NCBI GenBank assembly: GCA_025738555.1
Contig: JAOVFP010000008.1
Span: 1,798,001 to 1,862,000, forward strand
DNA from: Cyathus striatus
Lineage: Eukaryota > Basidiomycota > Agaricomycetes > Agaricales > Nidulariaceae
Direction of reading: 5' to 3'
DNA length: 64,000 nt
In this document: piece by piece, positions 1-12,000 of the stretch
Numbering within the stretch: position 1 is the first letter of the stretch
How the letters are laid out: every line of letters begins with the position of its first letter
Position numbers and translations under genes: made by a program
The notes under the pieces: generated by a model
Databases searched by the model: none
Told to the model about the DNA's origin: nothing
Seen by the model: the letters and a program-made list of their open reading frames with translations, nothing else

Positions 1-183
1 AAGTAAGTAATTGATAAATCATGACGACGTATCTGACAATTGGTCAGAAATGCAGCCAATGCAGAAGTGTGGGATAGTGCAGAATAGTGCAGAATAGTGC
101 AGAATAGTGGAATAGTGGATTCTGGACACGGATGTAACACAGACTTGAGAAGCAATACTAACTTGTAAAACAGGTATCAAAGA

Positions 184-1185
184 CTAATGATTATCACAAC
201 CACACCATTTTTTCTTGATAAAATAATACCAAGCAATTATTGCTAAACCAACCAAGCCACCCCCAATAATAATCACACACCCCAATGCCCCAGCCTTCAC
301 TACTCCCAGTAACACAACCTCACTACTAGGCTCTCCTGCTGCACTCCTGTTATATCTGTGTCCGGATACATTGTGCCGACATTACTGAATGCTCCCACAT
401 GACCTTCCAATACACCCATTCCATTCCCGGAATGTAACCACCACAGGTTTACACTTTCCGACATTCCCACCTGGGAACATACCCAGAACCCATTGGGTTT
501 TCTATTGGATACTTCAGATACGTAGTTTCTCTTATGATGGCCTCACTGCGTCATTATACCATTACTCCTCTCTTCCATTCTCACTTGTACATTTCATTAT
601 GGTCAATGTAGTTTAGTTTCTTATTCTTCATTCTGAGCATGTCATTTGCACCACTACTCCTCTTTTCCCAGTCTTTATTTCATTTACTTACACTTAGCAT
701 TCTGTCTCCAGATTCATATCTATGTCTTACTAGTACATATAAATAGTCTTCCAAATGTACTAGGTAGTCTTCAGTATTCATATCAACTCTGTACACTTTC
801 TTCCTACTCTAAGTTCTGAAACCTGCTCCAGGTTTTCCTTTGGGTTTCTCTCCCACTGCCTAGTGTAGTGGCAAAGCCCCTCACATATTCTGGAACATTT
901 CCTTACATTGGACATCATCAGTTGTGAAATACAAACCATTCCCTGGGGATATCCAGGCAGCACAGCACATATGCTGAAGCCATGGTTTACTTCCACACTC
1001 CTGCTCCTGTTCCCATACCCATACTCACTTCGGGTTTCCATTATAGTTTTCCCATGCCCTCCAGGTGTCTTCGCAACCACTTCTAAGCAGGAAGAGAATC
1101 AGTATGTAACAACTCCTCAAAATATTGTACTCAATCATGCCTCCTTGTGTGCTAAATATCATTATAGATGCATTAAATTAAAAAC
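184..1185 (-). pseudogene. C-terminal relic of a small membrane protein, split by a solo LTR
   Basis: Read on the minus strand, 342-184 encodes a glycine-rich hydrophobic segment, then a basic tail (YYFIKKKWCGCDNH) and a stop. After removing the inserted LTR and one TSD copy, the same frame continues into about 1117-1185. The order of residues (ILRSAAGEP, then KAGALGCVIIIGGGLVGLAI) parallels the end of the protein at 5310-5942 (TILKAVRYW, then LAGSVGCAIIVGFLVVV). I infer a paralogue of that gene. Further upstream I find only stops, and the stretch is CpG-poor, so it looks dead. Function is unknown. Confidence 0.45.
348..1111 (+). mobile_element. Solo LTR, family A copy 1 (764 bp)
   Basis: Starts TGTTATATC and ends GTATGTAACA. 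It is flanked by the perfect 5-bp direct repeat ACTCC (343-347 and 1112-1116). The same sequence recurs at 60120-60872 and, inverted, at 30368-31502, each with its own 5-bp TSD. No internal retrotransposon region follows, so this is a solo LTR left by LTR-LTR recombination. ORFs seen in it on both strands are incidental. Confidence 0.9.
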
Positions 1186-3290
1186 ACTTATTCCCTACCA
1201 AGTACTTTACTACAAGCTTGTAACTTGTAAGTCATTCATTTGCAAATTGCATCTTGAGACTGAATCCACCAGTTCTGTAAATTCAAACTCAGACCCAACT
1301 CAGACCACTGCAAATAGGCATGTCATATTGGTCCTTGCACATTACTTCTCTGTCTTCTCCCACTTCCCTTTTCCTTCCCATTCTTCCCTCTTTGCATTCC
1401 TCACTATCTCAGCCACCTTCTTCACACTCTATATCTGCCTTTCCTCTGACCAATCCCTATCTGACTTATTTCCTGAACAATACAACACATAGTAGTACAC
1501 ATATTTGTTCAAGGCCTAATATCAACTATAGACTGATGATGATGTATCTGAGTGAGTACAGTGTAGTCCAGTTGTTGTAGACATACATACTACCATCCTG
1601 TTCTCCACTTCAGGCCACTGCTCTGACATTCCAGAAGTGTGGTATTGTGAGTTTAGGATTGTTTTGGAGTTATACCCTTCTAACATTGCATTTAGGCAAG
1701 TGGCAGGGCCCACTACCTAAAGAATTTGATGGATAATGGATAATATTCACTGATGAGCCATTGAATATAAAAATATATATTATGTATAATGGGGAGTATT
1801 TGTTTGGAAGCATTTTTGCAATGATGACAAACTTTGAACTTGCTCACCAGACCACAATTAAGCAAACACTGCATGAAAGGTCAAATGTAGCTTGTTTAGT
1901 GTGGTGAGAATGTTCAGTGGGGTGTGTGCATGATCTGCTGTGAGGACTCAGAATGAAGTGGCAGCAGAGCATGTCACCTGTGGCATTGAAGCTGTCAACT
2001 GGACTGTCAAGGATGATGGATTTTCAAGGGTGACGATTCATAAAGATGAGGAGAATACAGTGTCACCTAGATAATTTCTATGAATTGGCTTAAAATTAGG
2101 GGCTACTTACTACAGTACTGGTACAAGCAGTACTTTCTTTTCATTTGCATATCTTGAAGGTTGTGTGTTGATTCTTGTGAAGAAAACTGAATAGGAAATG
2201 AAAAGGAAGACCAAAGAAATGAAACACTGTTGTGGTACAGATGCTGCACATAAGCTGTGTGCTATTAAGTATGAGAATCCCAGGTGCCAGCAAGATAAAC
2301 AATGATGAAGGATGGAAAGTAAGTAAGTAGTGGGAGTAATGGGCAGTGATGCAATGAAGGCGGGGATCTAGATTAGTAGTATGTACCTTTAGAACAAGCA
2401 TAACCAGGGGGAGAGAATTTATTTAGATCATCAGCACCCATAAAATGTACAAGAATCCAAACTACTTACAAAAATAAGTCAAAATTTGTTCTGGGATATT
2501 TCAGATATGCAATGAGCACTCCAGTGGCAACAGTAACTGTAGGAAATGCTGTTTTGATTGATAGAGAAATGAGCTTATTAAGGGCTTTTGATGTCATGCT
2601 GAAGCTTGACTGCACCTGAACTTGGACAAGCTACATATTAAAAATGAGTATCTCACAATGAAGGTCATTGTAATGGTAATAAGAATATCACATATTAGAC
2701 TGCCAGTAATCCAGACCTGCAACATGTAAATAAAAAGTTCATCTCCTATTATATTACCTACCATGGTAATGTCACTGAGCAACTGTTTAACAGAACAGCT
2801 GTGGGAGGGGATGTACTTACTTGGCGAAATCATCCCATGGACAGCTGAGGTATGCTTTATTGCTTGGGCATGATGTGCCTGAGGCTAGTATGACTGTTTT
2901 GGTCCAATCAGAGACTCTCACATGAGAAGAGATGGTAGGAGTAGCTGTGGGGAGGCACCTACCTTATGAAGGTTAGGCATCTCAGCACCACCAATGAGAA
3001 AATATTAAAGTGTTGCCTGGTACAGGAGGGAGGAATCAGTAGTGACAATGAAATACTGAGAGAATGATACCTGGTGTAGGAGGGAGGAGGAATGCATATT
3101 GTCAAATCCCTCTCACATCCTTGTACCAAACTTTTAGTGAGCTCCAATGGACCCACACCTAGATGCAGAATAAATCAAAAGACGATTGGGTAGAATCATA
3201 GTGAGTAATAGACCTCAATGCAGAGGTCATCATGAACAACTCACACATGGTGATCCACCTTGTGCTGGCCACCCATGAAGTAGGGTTACT
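1117..3290. other. CpG-poor relic DNA, no gene recognised
   Basis: No open frame here resembles a known family. The region is AT-rich and CpG-poor. It holds the 22-bp motif described separately at 1697-1718 and short ORFs on both strands that look random. Some of it may be remains of retroelements. Confidence 0.5.
1697..1718 (-). repeat. Recurrent near-palindromic 22-bp motif, copy 1
   Basis: Minus-strand AGGTAGTGGGCCCTGCCACT. An identical motif lies at 41704-41725, and a variant is at 61133-61152 on the plus strand. It resembles the copia primer-binding region at 29003-29020 (GGTTATGGGCCCTGCC), so it may be a fossil primer-binding site of related elements. That role is inferred. Confidence 0.5.
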
Positions 3291-4178
3291 TCACAACCCA
3301 AATGCTACAGGGCTACCATCCCTATTGACCCAGTGCAAGAAACCTTGAACTGTAATGAATATGTCTATGATCATGTATTTGTAAGTGGATTGAGGGTAGG
3401 GAAGGAGACAGAACATACAGCTACCAGTGTCATTTGACCTGTGTCCACTGGCTGTGATAAAGCCCTGTCCTTTCATAACAATAGTATTTCCACTGAAGTG
3501 AGTCCTTCTTGGCCGAAGATGAAATCTATTACACCTTACATGCAAAATATTATCAATCTGTGATTTTCATGCAACAAAGAATTGACTCACCTTGATATAT
3601 CCCTTCAAAAATACCTGCATGTCCTGGTTTGCCAAAACTGTATCTTGATACCTGTAGAACCTGCAAGCATATGGCCCCACACAAGATCCATATTGGCTGA
3701 TAGCAATAGCTTGAATACCTGGACCTACAGTGTTCTTAATGTTCATGTTGTATAGCTTGAAGTCATTTTTATGGATGCATAGTGTTCTGCTTAGGTCATT
3801 TGATCCTATGGGGGTGGTATTTCCATTGAATTGCATGTTCAGTATGTTATCTTTGTAAGAGCTTGTGTCTGCAGTGTAGCCAAAGATCTGATTCTGTTTG
3901 TAAGTACAAGGGAGAGGGTTGAGAGGATGAATGGTGAGAGGTCCAGTATGGGTTATAGATGCTTGTTCTGTGTACGTCCCAGGGCAGATGAAAATAAACC
4001 TTGAAGTGCTGTTGTTAGGTAAAGAATTCACAGCTGACTGAACAGTTTTGTAGCAGTCATACCAACTCATACAAAGGTGGAGAGGTTCTTGAAGCAGTGA
4101 GAACAGCATACACATACAAAAATAATACAAGTGCAGTGTTGTGTGGAGACGAGGTGGGTGATCAATGACAATGATCAC
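3291..4178 (-). pseudogene. Pectinesterase (carbohydrate esterase family 8) relic
   Basis: Pectinesterases demethylate homogalacturonan in plant cell walls. The first block (about 4083-3590) reads YKTVQSAVNSLPNNSTSRF, FICPGTYTEQ, GPGIQAIAISQYG and YQDTVLANQ, matching the CE8 beta-helix with its QA..A and YQDT signatures. A GTGAGT donor near 3588 leads to a second exon (about 3540-3290) with IDFIFGQEG, which holds the expected catalytic Asp, then FSGNTIVMKGQGFITASG in another frame, so a frameshift separates them. The conserved C-terminal LGRPW block was not found. Conserved Arg/Gly positions carry Cys or Met. The gene is CpG-poor and judged non-functional. Confidence 0.75.
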
Positions 4179-4554
4179 TATTATGAGACACAGGACATGT
4201 TGCTGTATGATAAGAATTCAAAGCTGTGCCCATTGTCTTGATACAGCGAAAGTGAGGGGAGGGAAGGGGGGCCAGAAGATGACCATGGTGATGACATAAG
4301 CCAGGGTAGTGCTGGAGGATGAAGTGAGGATGTACTGCACACAGGAAATGTATAGAAGAAGAACTTACACAATGATATGAAACTCAAGCAGAGTGAGAAC
4401 CAGGAAGACAGGGACCATAGGGAAGACAATGACCAAAACTACCAGAGGTGGGAGATGATGATAAGAGTGATAAGGGGGTACAACAACGAGTGCAAAAGGG
4501 TAAAAATGAGAGAAAATCAATACTTACAGGTGCTTCAAGGTGCTTCATCAGCCC

Positions 4555-4717
4555 TATGTCACAGAATGTCACAAGTAATCTGAGCCAATCACAGAGCGTA
4601 ACAAGGCTTCAGCCAATCATATAGCCAGAAAGTGAGATCCCGACTGTGATCCACAAATTGCCTTATAGGGGAATCCAAAGGTCCCTATAACCCAACTACC
4701 TTAAAAGGTAGTGGGAA
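4555..4717 (+). repeat. Interspersed repeat family D, copy 1, ending in a palindrome
   Basis: About 160 bp containing GCCAATCATATAGCCAGAA, AGTGAGATCCCGACTGTGAT and CCACAAATTG, ending in CCCAACTACCTTAAAAGGTA then GTGGGAA (4691-4717). Copies occur at 47232-47380 (same strand) and 58696-58835 (inverted). All three end exactly at the palindrome, which suggests a transposon terminus. The element class is unknown. Confidence 0.75.
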
Positions 4718-5309
4718 TAAATCTAAAATAAGTAAGAGTAATTATATCGGATGAAGGAATGGATAATGTAAAAAGGGAAAGTGTGAAACATTAGAAATGA
4801 ATAGAAAAACTCAGTAAGAAAGTCCAATGTGTTGAGGTTTGCAAGGAGACAAGTGTTTCTTGTCAAACTTCAGGGTCTTGATTGTCGGTGCCAATGTCAA
4901 AGCTATCTTGAGAACTCGGAGTGTCACAGGGGATAGTTATGGTCGGAACGGTGTACGAAGATGTATAATTTGGGGAAAGTGAGAGAGAGAGAGCGGGAAC
5001 AACGGATTAGGGAGAGAACGCGAGCGGAATGCGTACGGACGCGTCAATGTAGCGTGATGCGTGATTACGTAATCCGATTTTTGGAACGTCTTGAGGTGTC
5101 GAATAATTCGAGAATCGCAGCGCAAGCAGTTTGCCTGCTCTACAGCGTCAATCAGACACTAATTCTTATTGATCTAAGTTGAGTAGTTCTTTTCTCAATG
5201 ACCGCACACAGGATCATCGATCAATGCTTTATCTTTTTAGCCAAACCAATGCGTGACGTTTAAGTAAAATATCTAAAGGGTATAACTATCGATCCCAATC
5301 TGACTACCT

Positions 5310-5942
5310 CTACACCTGCACCTGCTCACTCTTCCATGCCTTCCGACACAAATAAATCCACCCGTAAAGCGAAAGAACCACAACCAAAAATCCAACAATA
5401 ATCGCACACCCTACACTCCCCGCAAGAGCAGCATATCCCATTTTTATCTCTTTCTCCCCATACACACTCCAATACCTCACCGCCTTCAGAATCGTACACG
5501 CAATTGCCCCAGACGCAGCAGCGCATCCGATGGGGAATAAAATGAACACAAATGCTATTTTCGTGAAGAACCCGGATATGATCGCGTTGAGAAGGTTGAC
5601 ATCATCTGTTTCTAGGAAAAACCAAAGTGCGGAGCCGAGGAGTAGTGTGAGTCCTGTTGAGAGGATTGAGGATCCGAGGGTGCCTATGAGGACGGCGTTG
5701 GAGACGCTTGTGAAGTGTGTTGGGTATAGGGCACCGAGGATCGTGTTTCCTAGTAGCCTGGTTTATGGTAAGTCTAGTAGGAGGAAAGGAGGTTGATGAC
5801 TTACATCGAGATTATACCTGTAAGCGTGCCTAAACTGATAAATATGATGATATAAGTACTAATTGGTATTTCTGTCAGTTAGATTTGACTGAAACTTAAG
5901 ATTCGATGATACGTACAGGACTTCTGGGATGGAACAAAACAT
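5310..5942 (-). CDS. Small four-helix membrane protein (about 175 aa)
   Basis: I reconstruct three exons: 5942-5917, 5858-5805 and 5757-5310, joined by introns of 58 and 47 nt with GT..AG ends and consistent phase. The product begins MFCSIPEVLTYIII. Hydrophobic stretches lie near residues 9-34, 45-72, 90-120 and 137-165, with a short basic C-terminal tail (CRKAWKSEQVQV). I recognise no family; a four-TM topology is inferred from hydrophobicity. It lies at the left edge of a CpG-containing island, and a degraded paralogous C-terminus is at 184-1185. The exon 1 start is the best-fitting ATG; an upstream exon is possible. Confidence 0.65.
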
Positions 5943-6443
5943 GGTTACGAGATCGATTCCAGCCTGTGCTTTGCTATTTTTCCGATTAAAAGTAAAGGAT
6001 CGTAAAGGTGAATATATACAATACAATAAATGACTCGTGGTCATTGTAAATCATATTCAATATCAACTCATATACCCAACAAATATGTCACTGCTTTCAA
6101 TAAAATACGCAATTAAATTTATTAGCATTGAAGTAATTCATGCCATGTAAACAAGCGATAGATAAGCAAAGACAGCCAGTACACGAGAACTATAAATATA
6201 TTAAAATACCGAATAAGAGAGAACTCAAATTAGTCCACAGGACTAACCAGAATATCAAGGCTGATTATGATAGTTACTTCCGTTTACAGGCGGAAATTAA
6301 TTTATCTGTTTACGTTAATATCTGTCGCAGTCGATATGAATTGTGGGTGCTGAAGTCCCTAACGATACAAAGATGACATATGATATACAATGGGTTCATC
6401 AATCTAAATTTGTCCAATCCTGTGATACATTTACACCGCCTTA
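5943..6443. other. Intergenic, nothing recognised
   Basis: AT-rich spacer between two minus-strand genes. It would contain the promoter of the membrane-protein gene and the 3' end of the next gene. No convincing coding frame or RNA gene is seen. Confidence 0.5.
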
Positions 6444-7197
6444 TTAACGCGCCCATGGGCGTTCTTGATCGCGTCGCCATCGTCCAGGTCTTAAAATATC
6501 AGCCGCCTTTTGTAGTCGTCTAAACATCGACTCCTCTTGTTCTGCGGCGTGGTTTAACCGGTCCCACCTTCCAGGACTATCAGGAGGTGCCACATATGCT
6601 GGAGTATACACGAATGGGGTAACCGGAACAGCTACTGGGACAGGTATCCAGGCGTATAACTGTTGCTGCTGATTTCTACGTTCCTCCTCCAATCGTAACT
6701 GCTCCCCGCGTATTCTCTCTCTACGCTCCTGATCTTTACGTTCTTGTTCTCTACGCTCTTGATCTTCACGTTCTCGCCTTCGACGCTCTTTTTCTTCACG
6801 TTCTCGTCTTCTACGGTCCTTGTCTTCAAGTTCCTGTTGTTCTCGTCGCAAGGCATTTTCGTATAGTTGTTTCCAGATGGGACTACCAGGCGAATCCTTA
6901 TCGCCACATTTAGGAGCTGGGGTAGCAGGTAATGGTGCAGCACACCAACCATGGGCTTCTTGGGGGAAATGGTGAGAATGTGTTTGGATGAGAAAAAAGA
7001 ATCGTACGGAAGGGATTCCAGCCTGGAGTATAAGGGGGTGGTGAGAGGTAATTTGGAAGATATGGAAATTGTGCTGCTGGGGTGACTGCTACTGGCACAG
7101 GTTGCCAGTTACATGCTCCTCAGACGTGATGAGCGCACGTACGTGGATAAAGATAAAGAGGGAACGAACGTGTGATACCAGGCCAGAAGAAGGCCAT
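6444..7197 (-). CDS. Pro-rich, Arg/Glu coiled-coil protein (about 217 aa)
   Basis: Three exons fit: 7197-7143, 7091-7008 and 6958-6444, with introns of 51 and 49 nt (GTACGT and GTACGA donors, CAG and AAG acceptors) and consistent phase. The product starts MAFFWPGITRSF, runs into a Pro/Tyr/Ala-rich segment (FPYLPNYLSPPPYTPGW), then a charged helical stretch built of repeats such as RRREREEKE and QERREQER (about residues 85-140). A second Pro/Val segment (YAWIPVPVAVPVTPFVYTPA) follows before the C-terminus. The Pro-rich style resembles the DUF6699 proteins at 15-19 kb, but I see no DUF6699 domain here. Function unknown. Confidence 0.65.
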
Positions 7198-7647
7198 ATT
7201 CAGTGTGATGAGTTGAGGTAGGTGGGCTGTTTCGGTAAGTTGTGGACGTGAAGTTTGGAAGACAAATGACTTATGCACGCTTTATATACTTATGTGCAGT
7301 GGGTAATCACTGCCACACCAAATGACTATAATAACATGTCGTAGCGCTGAAGTGGAATGAACAAAACACATGTAGCGCTCTGTTGTACATATGGCACCTC
7401 TTATAATATAAGCTGTGAAACATTGATTAGCTGAGTTCAGAATGATGATATGTTACAACAAGAACCGGAAAGATAAACAACTGATTCAACAATAGCTCAT
7501 AGACAAACAACAAAAACTGCGGCATAAAGAAACCAGAGATCGTTGTGGCGTCCTTAGTGACAACACTGAAACGAGAAAATGATACAAGGAGCAGTAAGTA
7601 ACACAAATCCCAATATTATATTAATCCAAAAGAAGTACTATACAGAC
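7198..7647. other. Intergenic spacer
   Basis: Between two minus-strand genes: the 5' flank of the coiled-coil gene and the 3' flank of the MPDU1 homologue. No ORF or RNA gene is supported. Confidence 0.5.
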
Positions 7648-8677
7648 TTAATCGACCTTGCGAGCCCACTTCCTCCCACTGGAAGGCGTTGAGGCCCTAG
7701 GTGGCGGTGTAGCAACACGATGCGTAGCGGACTGCGGTGTAGCTTGATACGCAGATACAGATGCTTTCTCCACGACCTTCTCTGGGGTCTTGGGCTCTAC
7801 AGCGCGCGCCGCCACCTTCACAGGCGCAGGAGCCTCGCTCTTCCCCCAATACACCCACAACTGCGCTCCGAGGATAAGATTGAGCACAAGAGCGAGCGCG
7901 AATCCAGCAGCGACAAGCTTATCCCCCACCTCTTGAGAAGTGGTGAACAATCTCGCGACGCAGCCTAGGATCTGGGACACGACTGCAAAGGCAGATAGCT
8001 GTCCTGTCGAGCCGTTCTGCGCGTTCTGCGCAATTTGTGGCAGTTTGGCGAAGAGTGAGAGTGGGAGGGTTCCCATTTGAAGCATGGAAAGCGCGTCAAG
8101 TGGGATAGATTGTAGTGTAGCTAAGGCCCCGACGAGGGCGGCGGTTGCCACTAAGAATTGCATGGTTTTGCTCGTAGGGGATGAGTAAGCGATGATGAGG
8201 AGCGTTATTATTGCGTTTTGGAGCGTGAGGAAGCAATTCTCGCCGTAGGTGGAGAAGGGGAACTGGTTCCTGGCGGAATAGGCCAATGTGATGCCATAGG
8301 AGAGTGTTTCGAGTACGTAGCCTGGTAAGGAAAGTCCTCTTGCTGAGCGGGACTTTAGTACTTCGTAGCGTGAATGGTTAGATACGCCTATAAGGTATGA
8401 GATGGAAGGGTTGTGGACTTACTAATCAGTATCTGAGGCAACTTCACGATCGACCCTCCAACCACAATGCCAACCCCCAGACCCTTCGACACGGCAAACT
8501 TGAGGCAATCAATGTCTCCAACGTCGAGAGTCTCAACTAGTGACGCGTAGCATTTCTAGATATGCAATACGAGTCAGTTTAAGTTGGTTTTTGGATGATA
8601 GAGCAAAGCACCTCGCCTATGATCGATACTCCTAGGTCTCGAATAGGCTTAGGAAGGTTTTTGGTGATAGCTGACAT
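7648..8677 (-). CDS. MPDU1: MPDU1 homologue (PQ-loop, mannose-P-dolichol utilization), 303 aa
   Basis: MPDU1 proteins are ER multi-span PQ-loop proteins required for use of dolichol-P-mannose and dolichol-P-glucose in N-glycan and GPI-anchor assembly. Exons 8677-8612, 8555-8423 and 8360-7648 join in phase across introns of 56 and 62 nt. Conserved blocks in order are DIDCLKFAVSKGLGVG, GSIVKLPQIL (first PQ-loop), SARGLSLPGYVLETLSYGIT, FPFSTYGENCFLTLQNAI, a hydrophobic segment, then AKLPQIAQNAQNGSTGQLSA (second PQ-loop), and a last helix before a Ser/Pro/Lys-rich tail. A shorter third-exon junction (acceptor at 8388) is possible but fits the family worse. Length is slightly above the animal protein because of the tail. 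It is intact and CpG-containing. Confidence 0.9.
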
Positions 8678-9027
8678 ATTCTTGTAGTTTAATGAATAGC
8701 TTGTGTCGTTTGAGAATGATAACGTTGGAGTTTGAGGATACCAAGAGCAGAGGATAGAAGATGCAAGTCCAAGTTCAAGCTCAGTGCAACGTATGTTAGA
8801 GACCTTGTTGAACACGTGTCGGTTCCACGCTGTCACCCCCAGGTTTAAATATTGACAAACAACGTCGCGACAGAATTTCAAACTATTTAGCAAGGGGCAC
8901 GCCAAAAAAAAATACCGACCTGGGGTCGGTTTTTTTTTTCGAGACGTCGACCCACCCTACCTAAGTACCTATAGCAGATGGCTAATGCGATCAATTTCCT
9001 AATACGGAATGTCATCTATTTTTAGTA

Positions 9028-12000
9028 CTGTCGGCTATCAGGAACTCGGCCACACTGGGAAGCCGGTCATTTTTCACTTTCTAGCCTTTACATACCTCTT
9101 TATCCCAAATTTTTGTTACATTTCAATAGAATGCTACTAACTCTACTAGTCTACAAAATTTCATAGCGATTGCTTGTCATAACATTGAGCAATATGGAGT
9201 TAAAGTGGTGATGTTGATCGAACTCCGCTTTAAATAGCGTGCAAAATCCCACAGGCCTTCATGAAGCCATCTTTGTGATCGCTTCTGTACATTCTACCAT
9301 GTAAATATAACTTGAGTGCCTATTTTTGAACCTTCTCTGTCGCATGAAATGTATTGTAGAGCATGAAGTGCTTTGGATCTTGCAGTATGATACAAAATGT
9401 TAGCCTGATCACTGCTGAGGGTGTACTTTAAGGGGAGGTATTAAAGTAGCATTTTCTCTTTCACATTTAATCCAAATGTCTTCATCTTTTGGAATATGAA
9501 TCTCTATATCTATTCCCTCATGAATCAGTGTTGAACGAAATTTTAGTGATTTTTTTGAGTTCCAGAAGTACCCGCTGATCTATATCTCCCAAATCTTATC
9601 AAAAACACTTATCTACAGATAATCTGAGGAATGTGATGAAAATATGTCCTACATTCAATGTATTTTTGGTATATATGTGTTCACGAAGTTATTAAATGGT
9701 CAAATGACTGGTCTATGAACTTCTAAATACAACGTGCAAGCATTCTCATGGCTTTGTGCCGTTTTTCTACCCCAAAATGCTTTAATTAGATCCTGAACCA
9801 ATACAATACAACATGTGTAGCGGAATCTGGGGATTCTGTGATTCTAAAATGCCAGACACGAAGTATTTACTTATACTGCATAGCCTGCACTGAGAAGACG
9901 CTAGCAGATTATCATCATGTCTACTGCCCCACTCAGTACTCATTCTGAAACTGAACCACTTGATCTTTCTTTGCTCACATCTGAGCAATGCTTGCAACTA
10001 GCTATTAAAGCTATTCATAATTCTGGTGTTAATGATGCTGGGATACATAAGCTTAGCTTGCGGCAGGCAGCAAAGGCTTATAATGTACCCTGAAGCACAC
10101 TTACTGACCGTTTTAATGGTATCAAACCTAGGCAAGAGTCACATAGATCTCAACGAAAACTTACCGATGCTCAGGAGGATGTTTTAGTTGAATGGATTAA
10201 GGAGATGGGATACCGCGGCATGCCAATCACCCAATCAACCTTGATGGATCATGCCGAGAGCATTTCAGGAACTAAGGTGGGGCGTACATGGGTTCACCGG
10301 TTCATGTCTCGCCACCCTGATCTGAAGGTCAAATGGACTTCAAGTCTTGAACAGTGTCGTGCACGCTCTTTAAATCCAACTGTTGTAGCTGAGTTCTACA
10401 CAATGTTGGATGATATTATTACAAAATATAACATTCCCTCAGAGAATATTTACAATGCCGATGAAAAAGGTATACAGCTAGGAGTTGGGAAGCGTGTTGC
10501 TGCTTTGGTTGACCGTGATCAAAAGACTGTTAACCAGGTTGAGGATGGCAACCGTGAAATGATTACTATTATTGAAGCTGTCTCTGCTGATGGTACAGCT
10601 CTTCCACCTTCTGTCATTTACCAGGGTAAACGCAGAGATTTGGAATGGGGAAGAAATAACCCTTGTAATGCAAGGTATTATAAATTATATGCATTTACGT
10701 TGACATTCTAACATTTTTTTATTAATAGTCTCTCGCATTCCCCAAACGGCTGGACTGATCAAGAATTGGGTTCGAAGTGGCTGGAACGTGATTTTCATCC
10801 AGCATCGCAAGCACGAAATATCTCCAATGGCTATCGGCTCTTGATCTTAGATGGTCATAATTCACATTGTACATACAAGTTCTGCAAATTTGCAGCTGAC
10901 AACCGCATTATTGTGGTTTGTCTTCCATCACACACTATACATGCATTGCAACCTTGCGATGTTGGGGTCTTTGGACCGCTTGCCAGCCATTGGAAATATC
11001 ATGTCGTAAAGTCTTCAAATGAATATATACCCATCTCAAAATTCAACTTTCTTATGCATTACTCAGAGGCTCGTACTGCAGCTTTCAAACAGTCTACTAT
11101 TATATCTGCGTTTGTCAAAACCGGAATCTGGCCTCTAAATCCAAATGCAATCGATCCAGTTCTATTTGCTCCATCCCAAAACACTACCACTAAAGCTGCG
11201 CAGCCAATCCCTGCATGTCTACCTTCAATGCTTATCCCAGTGGAATCCACCCCACAATGTGCAACTACTTCCACATCAAATATATCCCCATCTCCATCAT
11301 TTATGCCCAGTGATACCCCATCCGCTGCTTCACTCACCTCAGTATCCACTGATGCATCTACAACTAATACTATTAGTGCATCAATGGTAACCACGGTAAA
11401 ACCTGTAACATACCGGATCGAGCTACCCCCACCTCCACCACCCAGTGCATCTGCCAAGTTTCTCTGGAACCACATCCAGGATTTGCGAAAGCGATATCTG
11501 GAAGCAGGACTTCAGCTTGAAAAAAACTATACTCAGTTAGTATTAATGGATAAGGAGAATGAGCAATTGCGAAATAGGGCTTACCATAAAGAGCAGAAGA
11601 GAGGATCGAAGAAGCAAAGTAGCACTCATCCGCGGCACATGACAGCGGATGAGGCTCTTGATGCTCTAGCCCATTGCGAGTGGGAGATGGCCATGAAGAA
11701 TGTCTTGAAGGAATTGGCTCCGCAGTTGAAGCTTCAACGGAAGCAGATTGATGACCATTACAAGTGCCTTGCATCAGATGCTAGACAAGAGGTGCGCAAC
11801 CAGAAGGAACAAGAACGATTGGATAAACAACAGCAAGCTGCAGCCGAAAAACAGCGAAAGCTTGAAGAGCGTGAGGCAAAGAGGAAGGAGAGGGAGCTGG
11901 AGAAGGCACTTGAGACAGAGCGGAAGCAACGCGCAGCAGCAGAGAGGCAAGAATCAGCTGCTGCAAAGAGGGCGGAGGAGGCTGCAAGGAAGAAGGCTGC

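Noticed and set aside
908..1492. 194-codon plus-strand ORF
   Set aside because: It starts inside a solo LTR and runs across its end and TSD, so it cannot be a conserved gene.
4691..4717. Helitron 3' hairpin
   Set aside because: The palindrome is at the terminus, but no CTRR end or TC start was found, so the Helitron label is unsupported.
8911..8941. GC hairpin followed by a T run, like a rho-independent terminator
   Set aside because: This is eukaryotic DNA; the hairpin is subterminal in a transposon with an 8-bp TSD.
11059..11475. Minus-strand ORFs opposite the transposase (also 11373-11774, 11758-12027)
   Set aside because: Shadows of the low-complexity Ser/Thr/Pro and Ala/Lys/Glu regions of the transposase.
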